Assembly: GCF_900626135.1 (NCBI RefSeq)
Contig: NZ_LR130785.1
Coordinates: 1,211,241-1,275,240, forward strand
Length of the DNA stretch: 64,000 nt
Origin: Senegalia massiliensis
Lineage (GTDB): Bacteria > Bacillota > Clostridia > Tissierellales > SIT17
Direction: 5' to 3'
Numbering within the stretch: position 1 is the stretch's first letter; every line of letters begins with the position of its first letter. The notes beneath the pieces are model-generated. The model worked only from the letters and a program-made list of their open reading frames with translations, searched no databases and was not told the DNA's origin. Position numbers and translations under genes: made by a program. Below are positions 10,201 to 18,075 of the stretch, in pieces.

Positions 10201-10523
10201 ATGGTAATAGAGCAACGATAATTGACTTTAAAACTAATGATGTAAAAAATAAAAAATATATATTAGAGCAATATTCTACACAAATGCAATTATATACTTC
10301 AGTTGTAAAGGATCTATATAAAATTAATGTGGAAAAAGCTAGAATTATGTTACTTAAAACAGGAGAATATATGGATATTGATATATCAGAAGATGCTTTA
10401 AACGAGAACTTGAATAAAATAAAAAAATTTATTACTTTTGTAAACACGCATAATGAAGAATTATATTATAGTAAAAATACAGACAAATGTATATATTGTA
10501 ATCATCAAAAAAACTGTAAATAA
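7215..10523 (+). CDS. addA: AddA helicase-nuclease subunit
   Basis: The ATP-driven motor of AddAB. Seen: Walker A AGAGSGKT at 23-30, Walker B DEFQDTD, the GDPKQSIYRFRGAD motif, NFRTV, TIHKSKGLQF and YVAMTRAEEKL. The C-terminal nuclease shows GVIDKIIV...IIDFKTND and QMQLYTS. At 1102 aa it is shorter than the 1232 aa of Bacillus subtilis. It starts at ATG 7215 inside addB. Unusually, it has Cys at 880, 1092, 1095 and 1101 (C-x2-C-x5-C at the very end), the same layout as the iron staple normally associated with AddB; see findings. Confidence 0.92.
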   Translation: MIKLTESQKQAINTINENLAVNAGAGSGKTKVLVDRYIKILENGNLDKYSEIESIVAITFTKKAQGEMKERIRKRVIEKIEEESKEKEYWKRIYEDLEMANISTIHAFCSKMLSENPIESSVQPNFKILEEYEKNKFIEEILNDIFTVQIEKDNQIYKFLQYFTPFSIEESMHTDNIIQTLKKIYLDIRTTGKDINYIENLTLENIENLKIDSSNLGDIKEKVLYLIENSRKNSKLAKLKNDEIWLEFYNKQSNEIKKEDLFNIAYIKENLGKNKKLQENIDEVKGVINNLLVMLEKLNKDIYIFTFYILKLLDKKYSEKKQKLSKLDYEDLQILTLQLFDNKNILNHYINKFKYIMIDEFQDTDNLQKNILYKLCSLNKALDRNNLFVVGDPKQSIYRFRGADVSIFDKVSKDISNKNDELIINLDDNFRTVNTIMKVINDFFIKLMGGKYQVLNSNKSTENEIDVEILKNDEIEIPNDENKSEYNKKIEADLIAKRIKLSVDKGEYNYRDFAMLFRSMTDISLYESAFKKYNIPFSNFSGEGLLYLEQIVDIMNALKAINNNDDIISFIGFLRSSMIGVSDSTLYKHFYYYEDFIENKEKDKLEFAYSIIKRFNKLKKILRVDELLIELLKTTKFKETCLLLDDNIQKISNIEKFIDFTKKLVYEENLELNEFIKYIDDFKKYGQDIEKDNVNSLDSKGVSIMTIHKSKGLQFKVIIIPQTSKPFRNNNSDILFSKYKGLGIKHIDENQKKSKELSFIYSNILENEIIEDFEENKRILYVAMTRAEEKLILGSQSLGRNYKNSFKSMIEENISTENIKYINNIDLEYEKISRVKNFQESHLKKRDIDTNIFPLININNSIKKKFETLSISAYMKFKNCQRSFYYEYYKKSPVINFNNSKGNMNNTLSSIEKGVLVHRICELYNPDIDKYNLIKKVFQEKNINITADKINEILPYINNYIDMNDFHNKKQYNEIHFYYNILDIKLSGVIDKIIVDGNRATIIDFKTNDVKNKKYILEQYSTQMQLYTSVVKDLYKINVEKARIMLLKTGEYMDIDISEDALNENLNKIKKFITFVNTHNEELYYSKNTDKCIYCNHQKNCK

Positions 10524-10619
10524 AAAATATTCTAAAAAATTAAAGGAATTTAATAATTTATGTAGAATATATATTAAGTAAAGAAATTTTCAAATAAATA
10601 ATAGGAGGAGTGATAATTT

Positions 10620-12200
10620 ATGGATTATGGGTGGCTAGCCATTATTCCACCACTAGTAGCAATAGTATTAGCATTTATCACAAAAAGGGTATTAATTTCT
10701 TTATTTATAGGTATATTTACAGGAGGACTTATAATTTCTGGATGGAATCCTTTTTCTGGTACTGTATATACTTTGGATACAGTAGTAGGTTCTATTACAG
10801 ATGAATGGAATGCATCATTATTATTATTTAATCTACTCATGGGTTCAGGGGTAGCATTTATCTGGAGACTTGGAGGTAGTGAAGCTCTTACTGCTTGGGC
10901 AAGAAAAAAGATTAAAACGAGAAAGGCAGCTGGAATAGGGGCTTGGATACTTGGTATTGTAATATTTTTTAATGATTATGTAAATGCTGCAATAGTGGGT
11001 AATGTTTTTAGAGATATTTCAGAAGAACATAAAATATCTTCAGAAAGATTATCCTACATATTAGATTCTACTGCGGCACCAGTTGCAACATTTTTTATAT
11101 CAGATTGGATAGCATTTCAAATAGGTATGGTAAAGACAGGTATGGAAACAGCAGGTATAGATAGTATACAACCATTCACAGCATATCTTTATAGTATACC
11201 GTTAAATCTTTATTGTATATTTGCAGTATTACTTGTAGGTATGCTTGTAATAACAGGAAGAGATTTTGGTCCAATGCTTAAAGCGGAACATAGGGCTGTA
11301 ACAGAAGGTAAAATAGTTCGTGATGGTGCAAAACCAATGCTTGATGTTAATTATGAATTAGGTGAGCCAAAGGATACAAAACCAATGCTTATAACATTCT
11401 TTTTACCTTTAATAGTACTTGTAGGTGTTACACTATTTGGTTTTTGGTTTACAGGTAGAGGTGCAGGAGGCATAACTGATATATTGGGAGCTTCTGATCC
11501 AGCAAAAGCTTTACTTTGGGGAGCATTTGCAATGTCTATAACTGGTATAGTAATGGCACTTTCCACAAAAATAATGACATTATCTGAAGCAATGGATACT
11601 TTTGTAGATGGTCTTAAGCTTATGTTACTTGCTTGTGTAATTCTTGTAATGGCATGGAGTTTAGGGTCAATAACTGCAGAGATGAAATTAGATGAATTCA
11701 TAGTAAAAGCAATACCTCCGAATTTACCATTTGTATTTGTACCAATGTTAATATTTGGTTTAGGTATGCTTATTTCATTTGCAACAGGTACATCTTGGGG
11801 AACTATGACAATACTTACCCCTATAGCTATACCACTTGCTTATGCATTAACTAATGATGCATATTTATCTGTAGCTATGGCTGGAGTAGTATTTTCAGGA
11901 GCTATATTTGGAGATCATTGTTCACCAATATCAGATACAACTGTACTTGCATCAATATTTTCAGGAGCAGACCATATAGATCATGTTTCAACACAAGTAC
12001 CTTATGCAATAACTACAGCAATAGTTGCAGTATTTATGTATCTATTATGGGGACAATTTAACATAACACCATTAATACTTATACCACTTGGAATAACTTT
12101 ATTATTTGGTCTTATGTACTGGTTATCTAAATTATCTAGAAAGAAATATGGTATAAATCCTAAAACTAAGAGAAAAATCAGAAAGAAAGAAAATATATAA
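10620..12200 (+). CDS. NhaC-family Na+/H+ antiporter
   Basis: A 526-aa polytopic membrane protein with about a dozen hydrophobic segments. The opening (DYGWLAIIPPLVAIVLAF) and the segment GTSWGTMTILTPIAIPLAY are characteristic of the NhaC / ArgO-like IT superfamily; GDHCSPISDTT near residue 440 is the conserved polar motif of the family. It probably exchanges Na+ (or an organic ion, as in malate-lactate members) for protons at the cell membrane. AGGAGG lies 9-10 nt before ATG 10620. It is a single-gene unit ended by a strong hairpin. Family assignment is firm, substrate is not. Confidence 0.85.
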   Translation: MDYGWLAIIPPLVAIVLAFITKRVLISLFIGIFTGGLIISGWNPFSGTVYTLDTVVGSITDEWNASLLLFNLLMGSGVAFIWRLGGSEALTAWARKKIKTRKAAGIGAWILGIVIFFNDYVNAAIVGNVFRDISEEHKISSERLSYILDSTAAPVATFFISDWIAFQIGMVKTGMETAGIDSIQPFTAYLYSIPLNLYCIFAVLLVGMLVITGRDFGPMLKAEHRAVTEGKIVRDGAKPMLDVNYELGEPKDTKPMLITFFLPLIVLVGVTLFGFWFTGRGAGGITDILGASDPAKALLWGAFAMSITGIVMALSTKIMTLSEAMDTFVDGLKLMLLACVILVMAWSLGSITAEMKLDEFIVKAIPPNLPFVFVPMLIFGLGMLISFATGTSWGTMTILTPIAIPLAYALTNDAYLSVAMAGVVFSGAIFGDHCSPISDTTVLASIFSGADHIDHVSTQVPYAITTAIVAVFMYLLWGQFNITPLILIPLGITLLFGLMYWLSKLSRKKYGINPKTKRKIRKKENI

Positions 12201-12202
12201 AT

Positions 12203-12247
12203 ATAAATATAAATGATACCTTAATTTAAGGTATCATTTATATTTAT
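12203..12247 (+). terminator. Intrinsic terminator of the antiporter gene
   Basis: A hairpin with a 21-bp perfect stem and a 3-nt loop (core AAATGATACCTTA) starts just after the stop codon; only a short T-rich tail follows. Confidence 0.8.
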
Positions 12248-12268
12248 TTAGACTCTCTAAATATATTA

Positions 12269-12297
12269 TTGACTTCTATAATTAATAGAATTAAACT
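12269..12297 (+). promoter_or_regulatory. Sigma-A-type promoter of the ABC exporter
   Basis: TTGACT, a 17-bp spacer, then TAAACT, 33 nt before the chosen start codon. Confidence 0.6.
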
Positions 12298-12329
12298 ATA
12301 TATAGAAGATATATGAAGGGGAGATGAAA

Positions 12330-14066
12330 ATGTTAAGAAAATTTGCATCATATTATAAGCCACACAAAAAGCTATTTATATTAGATATGGTATGTGCTTT
12401 TTTTATGGCTTTGATTGATTTAGTATTTCCTATGGTAACACGTGAGTTAACTAATGATATTATACCAAACGGAAAAATGAGGGAATTATATATAATTACA
12501 GGAACTTTAATTTTACTTTTTATATTAAGAGCATTGTTTAATTATATAGTAGATTATTGGGGACATGTTGTTGGTGCAAGAATGGAAGCAAATATGCGAA
12601 AAGATTTGTTTTCTCACCTTCAAACATTACCTTTTAGTTATTTTGATAAAGTAAGAACAGGTCATATTATGTCTAGAATAGTAAATGATTTAAGAGAAAT
12701 ATCAGAGTTAGCTCATCATGGTCCTGAGGATTTATTTTTATCAGTTATAATGCTAATAGGATCTTTTATTTTAATGTTTACTATAAATGTTCCACTTACA
12801 TTAGTAGTATTTATATTTGTACCTTTAATGTTATTTTTTGCGTTGAAAAAAAGGAAGAAAATGAATGAAGCATTTAGAGAAGTGAAAAGAAAAATAGCTA
12901 ATGTAAATGCTCAAGTTGAAGATAGTATATCTGGTATAAGGGTATCTAAATCTTTCACAAATGAAGAATATGAAATGTATAAATTTGAATTAGGGAATAG
13001 AGAGTTTAAAGATTCACGAGAATATGCATTTAAATCTATGGCAGAATTCTTTACAGGAATGAATTTTTTAATAAATATGTTGAATTTAGTTGTTGTAAGT
13101 GTAGGAGGTATTTTTATATATAATGGTACTATGAATATACCTGACTTATTGGCATTTTTATTATTTATAAATTTCTTTATGCAACCAATTAGGAGACTTA
13201 CTCAATTTACACAGCAGTTTCAATCAGGCATGACTGGCTTTGAAAGATTTTTACAAATATTAGAAGTTAAACCTGATATAATTGATTCTAATGATGCAAT
13301 GGAGTTAGATAATGTTAAAGGGGATATAAAATTTGAGGATGTAACATTTTCGTATGATGAAGAAGAAACAGTGCTTGCAGGAATGAATTTAGATATAACT
13401 AGTGGAAAAACATTGGCACTTGTAGGGCCTTCAGGTGGTGGAAAATCAACTTTGTGTAACTTAATTCCAAGATTTTACGAAGTAGATAAAGGAAGTATAA
13501 CTATTGATGGTATAGATATAAAGGATATCAAAATAAAATCATTAAGAGAACATATTGGATTTGTACAACAAGATGTGTTTTTATTTACTGGTACTATTGA
13601 AGAAAATATTCTTTATGGTAGATCAGATGCTACACATGAGGAAGTTATAAAAGCAGCAAAAAGTGCTAATATTCATGATTTTATTATATCATTACCTAAT
13701 GGATATAAAACATATATTGGAGAAAAAGGAGTTAGATTATCTGGTGGACAAAAGCAAAGAATTTCTATAGCTAGAGTTTTCCTTAAAAATCCACCAATAT
13801 TAATACTTGACGAGGCAACTAGTGCTTTAGATAATGAAACTGAAATAAAAATACAAAAAGCATTAGAAGAATTATCTAAGGGACGAACAACTATAGTAAT
13901 AGCTCATAGATTGTCTACAATCAAAAATGCAGATAAAATTGTAGTACTAACAGATAAAGGAATAGAAGAAGTAGGTACACATGAAGACTTAATTGATAAT
14001 AAAGGATTATATTCTAAATTATATAAATCACAATTTAAAGGATATATTCCTGATGAAGTAGCATAA
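12330..14066 (+). CDS. ABC exporter half-transporter (membrane domain fused to ATPase)
   Basis: The 579-residue class protein has an N-terminal six-helix exporter domain (about 1-310) and a C-terminal nucleotide-binding domain: Walker A GPSGGGKST near 366, signature LSGGQKQR, Walker B LILDEATSALD and H-loop IVIAHRLST. It is of the MsbA/BmrA type and should act as a dimer exporting lipids, drugs or peptides; the substrate is unknown. I prefer ATG 12330 (MLRKFASYY), which has AAGGGG about 8 nt upstream; the ATG at 12324 would sit against that site. It has its own promoter and no adjacent partner gene, which fits a homodimer. Confidence 0.88.
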   Translation: MLRKFASYYKPHKKLFILDMVCAFFMALIDLVFPMVTRELTNDIIPNGKMRELYIITGTLILLFILRALFNYIVDYWGHVVGARMEANMRKDLFSHLQTLPFSYFDKVRTGHIMSRIVNDLREISELAHHGPEDLFLSVIMLIGSFILMFTINVPLTLVVFIFVPLMLFFALKKRKKMNEAFREVKRKIANVNAQVEDSISGIRVSKSFTNEEYEMYKFELGNREFKDSREYAFKSMAEFFTGMNFLINMLNLVVVSVGGIFIYNGTMNIPDLLAFLLFINFFMQPIRRLTQFTQQFQSGMTGFERFLQILEVKPDIIDSNDAMELDNVKGDIKFEDVTFSYDEEETVLAGMNLDITSGKTLALVGPSGGGKSTLCNLIPRFYEVDKGSITIDGIDIKDIKIKSLREHIGFVQQDVFLFTGTIEENILYGRSDATHEEVIKAAKSANIHDFIISLPNGYKTYIGEKGVRLSGGQKQRISIARVFLKNPPILILDEATSALDNETEIKIQKALEELSKGRTTIVIAHRLSTIKNADKIVVLTDKGIEEVGTHEDLIDNKGLYSKLYKSQFKGYIPDEVA

Positions 14067-14127
14067 ATATAGTTAAAAATTAAAATTTAGGGGTATAAAG
14101 AAGTAAAAGATGAGGGGAAGTGTTCTA

Positions 14128-14778
14128 ATGGCTTCAGTATCTAGTACTTCAAGAAGTAAAAGAAGAATACATGGTAGTTTTGTTGAAAGGAATAGACAAG
14201 TATTAAGTACCATAGGGGTAAAAAGGGTGGAGGCTACAAGCAAGACTGAAAATAATATTTCTTATTCTAATGCCAATCACCTTATAGCATCAGATCAATT
14301 TTATGATAATTTAGAAAGGCTACAAGAGCATTATTATAGGTTTTATCACAATGAAATAAGTCTCGAAAAGGAAATTAAAGCACTTCAAAGGAATAATAGT
14401 TATGGAGCATACAATATGAAAAAACTATTAGAAAAATATAATAAAACTTTAGAGTCCTTAGAGATAATAGATAAAGAGTTTAATACGACTTATAATATTA
14501 AGATAAAAAACATAGTAAAAAACTATAAAGAACAATTGTTTAAAATTGGTATAAGCATTGAAAACAAGGAAATATTAAAGCTAGATACTTATAAGTTTAT
14601 AGACAGTATTAAAACCTTAGAAAAACTAGAGAGTTCTTTAAAACCTTTAAAGGAATTAATGGAAGTTTTATATTATGAATTTAAATCTATAAAAATACCT
14701 GATATTAGTAATGATTCTAAAGGATATACTCATAATGATATTGAATATTCCGGGATACTAATAGATAAAAAATATTAA
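14128..14778 (+). CDS. Unknown protein with a coiled-coil-like middle, 216 aa
   Basis: Not recognised. The N-terminal 45 residues are Ser/Arg/Lys-rich and look disordered; residues from about 60 to 195 are Lys/Glu/Leu-rich and helical, likely to form coiled coils (for example LERLQEHYYRFYHNEISLEK). No signal peptide or membrane segment is visible. ATG 14128 (MASVSSTS) has GAGGGGAAG 7 nt upstream; the ATG at 14110 lies just before that site. It follows the ABC exporter by about 60 nt without an obvious terminator, so it may be read from the same transcript. Function unknown. Confidence 0.65.
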   Translation: MASVSSTSRSKRRIHGSFVERNRQVLSTIGVKRVEATSKTENNISYSNANHLIASDQFYDNLERLQEHYYRFYHNEISLEKEIKALQRNNSYGAYNMKKLLEKYNKTLESLEIIDKEFNTTYNIKIKNIVKNYKEQLFKIGISIENKEILKLDTYKFIDSIKTLEKLESSLKPLKELMEVLYYEFKSIKIPDISNDSKGYTHNDIEYSGILIDKKY

Positions 14779-14855
14779 TAAGCATAATATATTCACAAAA
14801 AAATCTTCTTCACATAATATATATTGAAGGAAAAAATGTAGAGGAGGATTTTTTT

Positions 14856-15233
14856 ATGAATGGAACTATACCTTATCCTGATATTTACAGAAAGCTTTAT
14901 CCTAAAGTAGAAGATACTATAATGAAATACTATCCATATAGTGATATGGATGAAATGCCAACAGAAGAAGAATTAGAGAAAATGATAGACGAGATATATG
15001 ATGATATGATAAAAGAGTATCCTGAAATAGAGGAGGACATAAGGGAAAGACGTGTTATGAGCAGGGGAGTAAATATGCAAAGACCTTATTATGGAAGGCG
15101 AAGAATATTTAGAGACTTTATATCTTTAATATTATTAGGGTCACTATTTAATAGACGTAGAAGACCTTATTATCCAAGATATAGAGATCGTGATTACTAT
15201 AATTATCCTGGTTATGGAAGTCCATATTATTAA
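14856..15233 (+). CDS. Unknown Tyr/Arg-rich protein, 125 aa
   Basis: Not recognised. The N-terminal half is acidic (EELEKMIDEIYDDMIKEY), a short hydrophobic stretch follows (FISLILLGSLF, about residues 88-98), and the last 26 residues are dominated by Arg and Tyr (RRRRPYYPRYRDRDYY). Such Tyr-rich tails occur in spore-coat and surface-associated proteins of clostridia, so a spore role is a guess from composition alone. GAGGAGG lies 8 nt before ATG 14856. Confidence 0.6.
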   Translation: MNGTIPYPDIYRKLYPKVEDTIMKYYPYSDMDEMPTEEELEKMIDEIYDDMIKEYPEIEEDIRERRVMSRGVNMQRPYYGRRRIFRDFISLILLGSLFNRRRRPYYPRYRDRDYYNYPGYGSPYY

Positions 15234-15273
15234 AATATAACTGCTAAGATTATAATCTTAGCAGTTATATTTT
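15232..15273. terminator. Bidirectional terminator between convergent genes
   Basis: A 42-bp perfect palindrome with 21-bp arms (core TAACTGCTAAGATTA) begins at the stop codon of the upstream gene and overlaps the 3' end of the hemerythrin gene. Confidence 0.88.
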
Positions 15274-15815
15274 TTACTTAATTTTTCAATTAAATCTATA
15301 TATTTTTTTCTTTTTTCTATATTTTCTTGTTTTTGTTCTAAGATTTCAAATTCTTTATTCATTTTATTTATAGTTTCTTTAGGTAGATGAGTTATAGCAT
15401 ATTTGTAAATCACATTATCCTCTTTAAGGATATGGTTATTTAGTAAATTTGCATATCCTATAGCATTTGCAATTATATCTACTTTGGATTCGGTATTACC
15501 GCTTTTATATTTTTTTATAGCTATTTCCAAGTTCATAATAAAACTTCTTGCATAATCATGCTCGATGAACATCCCTCTAACAGGTCCTTCACCTATATCA
15601 GAAGATAAATCTTCTTGCATATATTTAAATAGCATTTCTTCTTCTTTACCATGATGATATTTATCTGCGTAATTTCTGATAAAATCAATAATTTTTGAAA
15701 AATCATCTATCTCTACTTTATTTCCTTCTACCATATTTACACAAATACACCTAATGATTTTTAAAACTCTTTTTATATTATTATGTTCATTGACTAAAAC
15801 ATCTATTGAATTCAT
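15258..15815 (-). CDS. Hemerythrin-domain protein
   Basis: A 185-aa four-helix protein expected to bind a di-iron centre. The ligands are all present: H11 (NEHNN), H55 and E59 (YHHGKEEE), H86 (IEHD), H128 and D133 (NHILKED), matching the HxxxE...H...HxxxxD pattern. In anaerobes these proteins bind O2 or NO, or protect iron-sulphur enzymes. A helical C-terminal extension of about 40 residues follows the domain. AAAGGAG lies 8 nt before ATG 15815. It faces the unknown Tyr/Arg-rich gene and shares its terminator. Confidence 0.87.
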   Translation of the reverse strand: MNSIDVLVNEHNNIKRVLKIIRCICVNMVEGNKVEIDDFSKIIDFIRNYADKYHHGKEEEMLFKYMQEDLSSDIGEGPVRGMFIEHDYARSFIMNLEIAIKKYKSGNTESKVDIIANAIGYANLLNNHILKEDNVIYKYAITHLPKETINKMNKEFEILEQKQENIEKRKKYIDLIEKLSKKYNC

Positions 15816-15929
15816 AAACTATCTCCTTTCAAAAATTGTTCCTAATATAATTATACCAATAATTAAGAATTTTAATTGTGATATTTATCATATTATTTTA
15901 AAAAAATTAAATTTGGGCTACATTTTTAG

Positions 15930-15958
15930 TTGACATTGTTAGTGATGTAGTGTACTAT
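15930..15958 (+). promoter_or_regulatory. Promoter copy A (upstream copy)
   Basis: TTGACA, 17-bp spacer, TACTAT. It drives the 9-codon leader ORF and can read through into the GntR operon. Confidence 0.75.
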
Positions 15959-15992
15959 TGATATATAACATTGAAACTCTTGGAGGGATTAC

Positions 15993-16022
15993 ATGGATTT
16001 TAATTGTGATATTTATTATTGA
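15993..16022 (+). CDS. Nine-codon leader ORF created by the duplication
   Basis: ATG 15993 has its own GGAGGG site and encodes MDFNCDIYY before TGA. The first four codons are those of the GntR gene; the rest is upstream DNA joined by the duplication. The stop codon lies inside the -35 box of promoter copy B. Whether it is translated for any purpose is unknown. Confidence 0.35.
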   Translation: MDFNCDIYY

Positions 16023-16047
16023 CATTGTTAGTGACATAGTGTACTAT
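16019..16047 (+). promoter_or_regulatory. Promoter copy B with candidate GntR operator
   Basis: TTGACA, 17-bp spacer, TACTAT, directly before the GntR gene. ATAGT-GT-ACTAT (16036-16047), an inverted repeat, overlaps the -10 box; copy A has the same element with one changed base. This is a plausible autoregulatory site for the regulator encoded downstream. Confidence 0.7.
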
Positions 16048-16081
16048 TGATATATAACAATAAAACCCTTGGAGGGATTAT

Positions 16082-16444
16082 ATGGATTTTAATAATAATA
16101 TACCTATTTATATTCAGATAATGAACTATATAAAGAGACTTATAGCAAAAGGGGAATTAAAAAATGGAGATAAGATAATATCAGTACGAGACATGTCAGA
16201 AAAATTTAAAGTTAATCCAAACACAGTGCAAAGAGCATATAGTGAACTTGAAAGGTCAAATATTACTTTCACAAAAAGAGGTATGGGTACATTTGTGACT
16301 GAAGATAAGGGAATAATGTTTAATTTAAAAGATGAATTATGTAAAGAAATAATAAGTTCCTTTTTGGATAATATGAAGGAATTAGGTTTTAATAAAACCG
16401 AAATAGTTAATATAATAAATGAAGAATTAGAAAGGGGAAATTAA
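16082..16444 (+). CDS. GntR-family regulator, YtrA type
   Basis: A 120-aa winged-helix repressor with the short C-terminal helical region typical of the YtrA subfamily and no large effector domain. The recognition-helix segment is SVRDMSEKFKVNPNTVQRAY at about residues 36-55. GGAGGG lies 7-8 nt before ATG 16082. It is the first gene of a three-gene operon with an ABC ATPase and an ABC-2 permease, the standard arrangement for YtrA regulators, which repress their own transporter operon and respond to cell-envelope stress. The inducing signal is not visible. Confidence 0.9.
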   Translation: MDFNNNIPIYIQIMNYIKRLIAKGELKNGDKIISVRDMSEKFKVNPNTVQRAYSELERSNITFTKRGMGTFVTEDKGIMFNLKDELCKEIISSFLDNMKELGFNKTEIVNIINEELERGN

Positions 16445-16445
16445 T

Positions 16446-17141
16446 TTGAGTAATATTGTTGAAATGAAAAATTTAACGAAAAAATACATGAAAAAAACTG
16501 CCTTAAAAGATGTGAATCTAAATATTGAAAAAGGTAAGATAATTGGACTTCTAGGACCAAATGGTAGTGGGAAAACTACTATGATTAAAATTCTTATGGG
16601 GATACTTACACAATCTAAAGGAGAAGTATATATTGCAGGAAAGAAACCAGGAACAGAAACTAAATCTATGGTGTCATATTTACCTGATAGAAATTTTTTA
16701 TATAAATGGATGAAGATAAAAGACGCTATTGATTTATTTGATGATTTTTATAATGACTTTGATAGAGAAAAAGCAAAAAGACTTTTAGAATTTATGGAGT
16801 TAGAAGAAAATATGAAAGTAACAAAGCTATCTAAAGGAATGCAAGAAAAGTTGAATTTAACATTAGTATTATCAAGAAATGCAAAATTATATATATTAGA
16901 TGAGCCTATTGCAGGAGTAGATCCTGTGGCAAGAGAAAAGATACTAGATGCTATAATTAATAATTATAATGAAGATAGTTCAATGTTAATAACTACTCAC
17001 TTAGTACATGATCTTGAAAGAGTGTTTGAAGAAGTGGCATTTCTTAAAAATGGTGAAATAGTTTTAAATGGAAATGTGGAAAGTTTAAGAAATGAAAGAA
17101 ATATGTCTGTAGATGAATTATATAGGGAGGTTTTTAAGTAA
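16446..17141 (+). CDS. ABC transporter ATPase
   Basis: A 231-aa nucleotide-binding subunit: Walker A GPNGSGKTT near residue 35, a diverged signature LSKGMQEKL (in place of LSGGQ), Walker B LYILDEPIAGVDP, and the H-loop ITTHLVHD. The diverged signature is normal in the YtrB/YhcH class of export ATPases. The start is TTG 16446, with AAAGGGG about 8 nt upstream inside the end of the regulator gene. Its stop shares a base with the permease start (TAATG). It should energise the permease at 17141-17938. Confidence 0.9.
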   Translation: MSNIVEMKNLTKKYMKKTALKDVNLNIEKGKIIGLLGPNGSGKTTMIKILMGILTQSKGEVYIAGKKPGTETKSMVSYLPDRNFLYKWMKIKDAIDLFDDFYNDFDREKAKRLLEFMELEENMKVTKLSKGMQEKLNLTLVLSRNAKLYILDEPIAGVDPVAREKILDAIINNYNEDSSMLITTHLVHDLERVFEEVAFLKNGEIVLNGNVESLRNERNMSVDELYREVFK

Positions 17142-17938
17142 TGTTAAATTTAATGAAATATGAAATTAGAGGTAGTACTAAATTTATTTCAGTTGTAGTA
17201 ATAACACTTACACTTTTAAGTTTGTTTACTTACTTAACAGCTGATGTAGATACTGTAGGAAGAACAATATTTTTAACTACACTAGGATTTATTGGAGGGA
17301 ATGTAGCTATACTATTTTACTTTGTAAGTTCATTTAGTAAAGAAGTATATGAAGATAGAGGGTACCTTACTTTAACTTTACCTGTATCAGGAAATTCTAT
17401 TGTATTATCTAAATTAATCGTAACTATTTTTTGGTATGCAGTATATACTTTAATACAATTAATATTTGTTTACTTTATATTAAATAAATATTCAAATTTA
17501 ATTGAACAACCAATATTAACAACTATACTCAGAGATGTGAATAAATTTTTATTAACTCCAGAATTTATTATAGTTGCATTATTAGGTATTTTAGATTCAA
17601 TAATATTTGTTATGAGTGTTTATTTTTCTATAGCTATAAGTAAAGCAGCTCTAGGGGTTAAAAAGATTGGTAAGTTTATATCATTTATAGTATTTATAGC
17701 AATTACTGCAGCTACATCTTATATCGATTATTTGTTGATAACATATCTACCGTTAAATATAACAATAAATAGTGAAGCTTTACAAAAAAACCTTACTTTT
17801 AATAATGTTAATTTAGATATGAGTACAATGTCAGAAGCACTTTCTATAAATATACCTTCATTAATATTTACTTTAATACTCTTTGTAGCATTTTTATTTA
17901 CTACAGGATATATATTAGAACGTAAAATAGATCTATAA
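17141..17938 (+). CDS. ABC-2-type transporter permease
   Basis: A 265-aa membrane protein with about six hydrophobic segments, including FISVVVITLTLLSLFTYL near the N-terminus and LIFTLILFVAFLFTTGYIL at the C-terminus. Its context (GntR-ATPase-permease) and layout are those of ABC-2 exporters. The start codon overlaps the stop of the ATPase gene, so the two should be made in fixed ratio. Substrate unknown; relatives are often linked to envelope-active compounds. Confidence 0.82.
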   Translation: MLNLMKYEIRGSTKFISVVVITLTLLSLFTYLTADVDTVGRTIFLTTLGFIGGNVAILFYFVSSFSKEVYEDRGYLTLTLPVSGNSIVLSKLIVTIFWYAVYTLIQLIFVYFILNKYSNLIEQPILTTILRDVNKFLLTPEFIIVALLGILDSIIFVMSVYFSIAISKAALGVKKIGKFISFIVFIAITAATSYIDYLLITYLPLNITINSEALQKNLTFNNVNLDMSTMSEALSINIPSLIFTLILFVAFLFTTGYILERKIDL

Positions 17939-17965
17939 GATAAAATCTTATAGATCTATTTTTTT
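17925..17965 (+). terminator. Intrinsic terminator of the GntR-ABC operon
   Basis: A 17-bp perfect stem (AAATAGATCTATAAGAT), an AAA loop and a seven-base T run; the 5' arm lies within the end of the permease gene. Confidence 0.92.
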
Positions 17966-17967
17966 AC

Positions 17968-18026
17968 TTGACAGTATAAATAGAAGTATATTATCATAGT
18001 AAATACCTAATTGATAGATATTATCA
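17968..18026 (+). promoter_or_regulatory. Promoter and Fur-like box of the iron transporter
   Basis: TTGACA (17968-17973), an 18-bp spacer and TATCAT give a promoter. Just downstream, TGATAGATATTATCA (18012-18026) matches the 7-1-7 Fur consensus TGATAATNATTATCA at all but two positions. Placement at the transcript start suits iron-dependent repression of the transporter that follows. Confidence 0.7.
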
Positions 18027-18075
18027 AAAAATATACAATATCAATTAATGAATATATAATAATTAGGAGGGTACT

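Larger units (their letters stand above)
15877..16093 (+). repeat. Tandem duplication of a promoter, RBS and gene start
   Basis: Unit 1 is 15877-16004 (128 bp) and unit 2 is 16005-16093 (89 bp). The last 75 bp of each unit (15930-16004 and 16019-16093) are nearly identical and contain the -35, -10, ribosome binding site and first four codons of the GntR-type gene. Both units begin with TGTGATATTTAT. The 39-nt difference is a deletion between that sequence and the -35 of unit 2. The junction ATTTTAAT occurs at both ends of the parent segment, so a short-homology duplication explains the structure. Confidence 0.9.
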
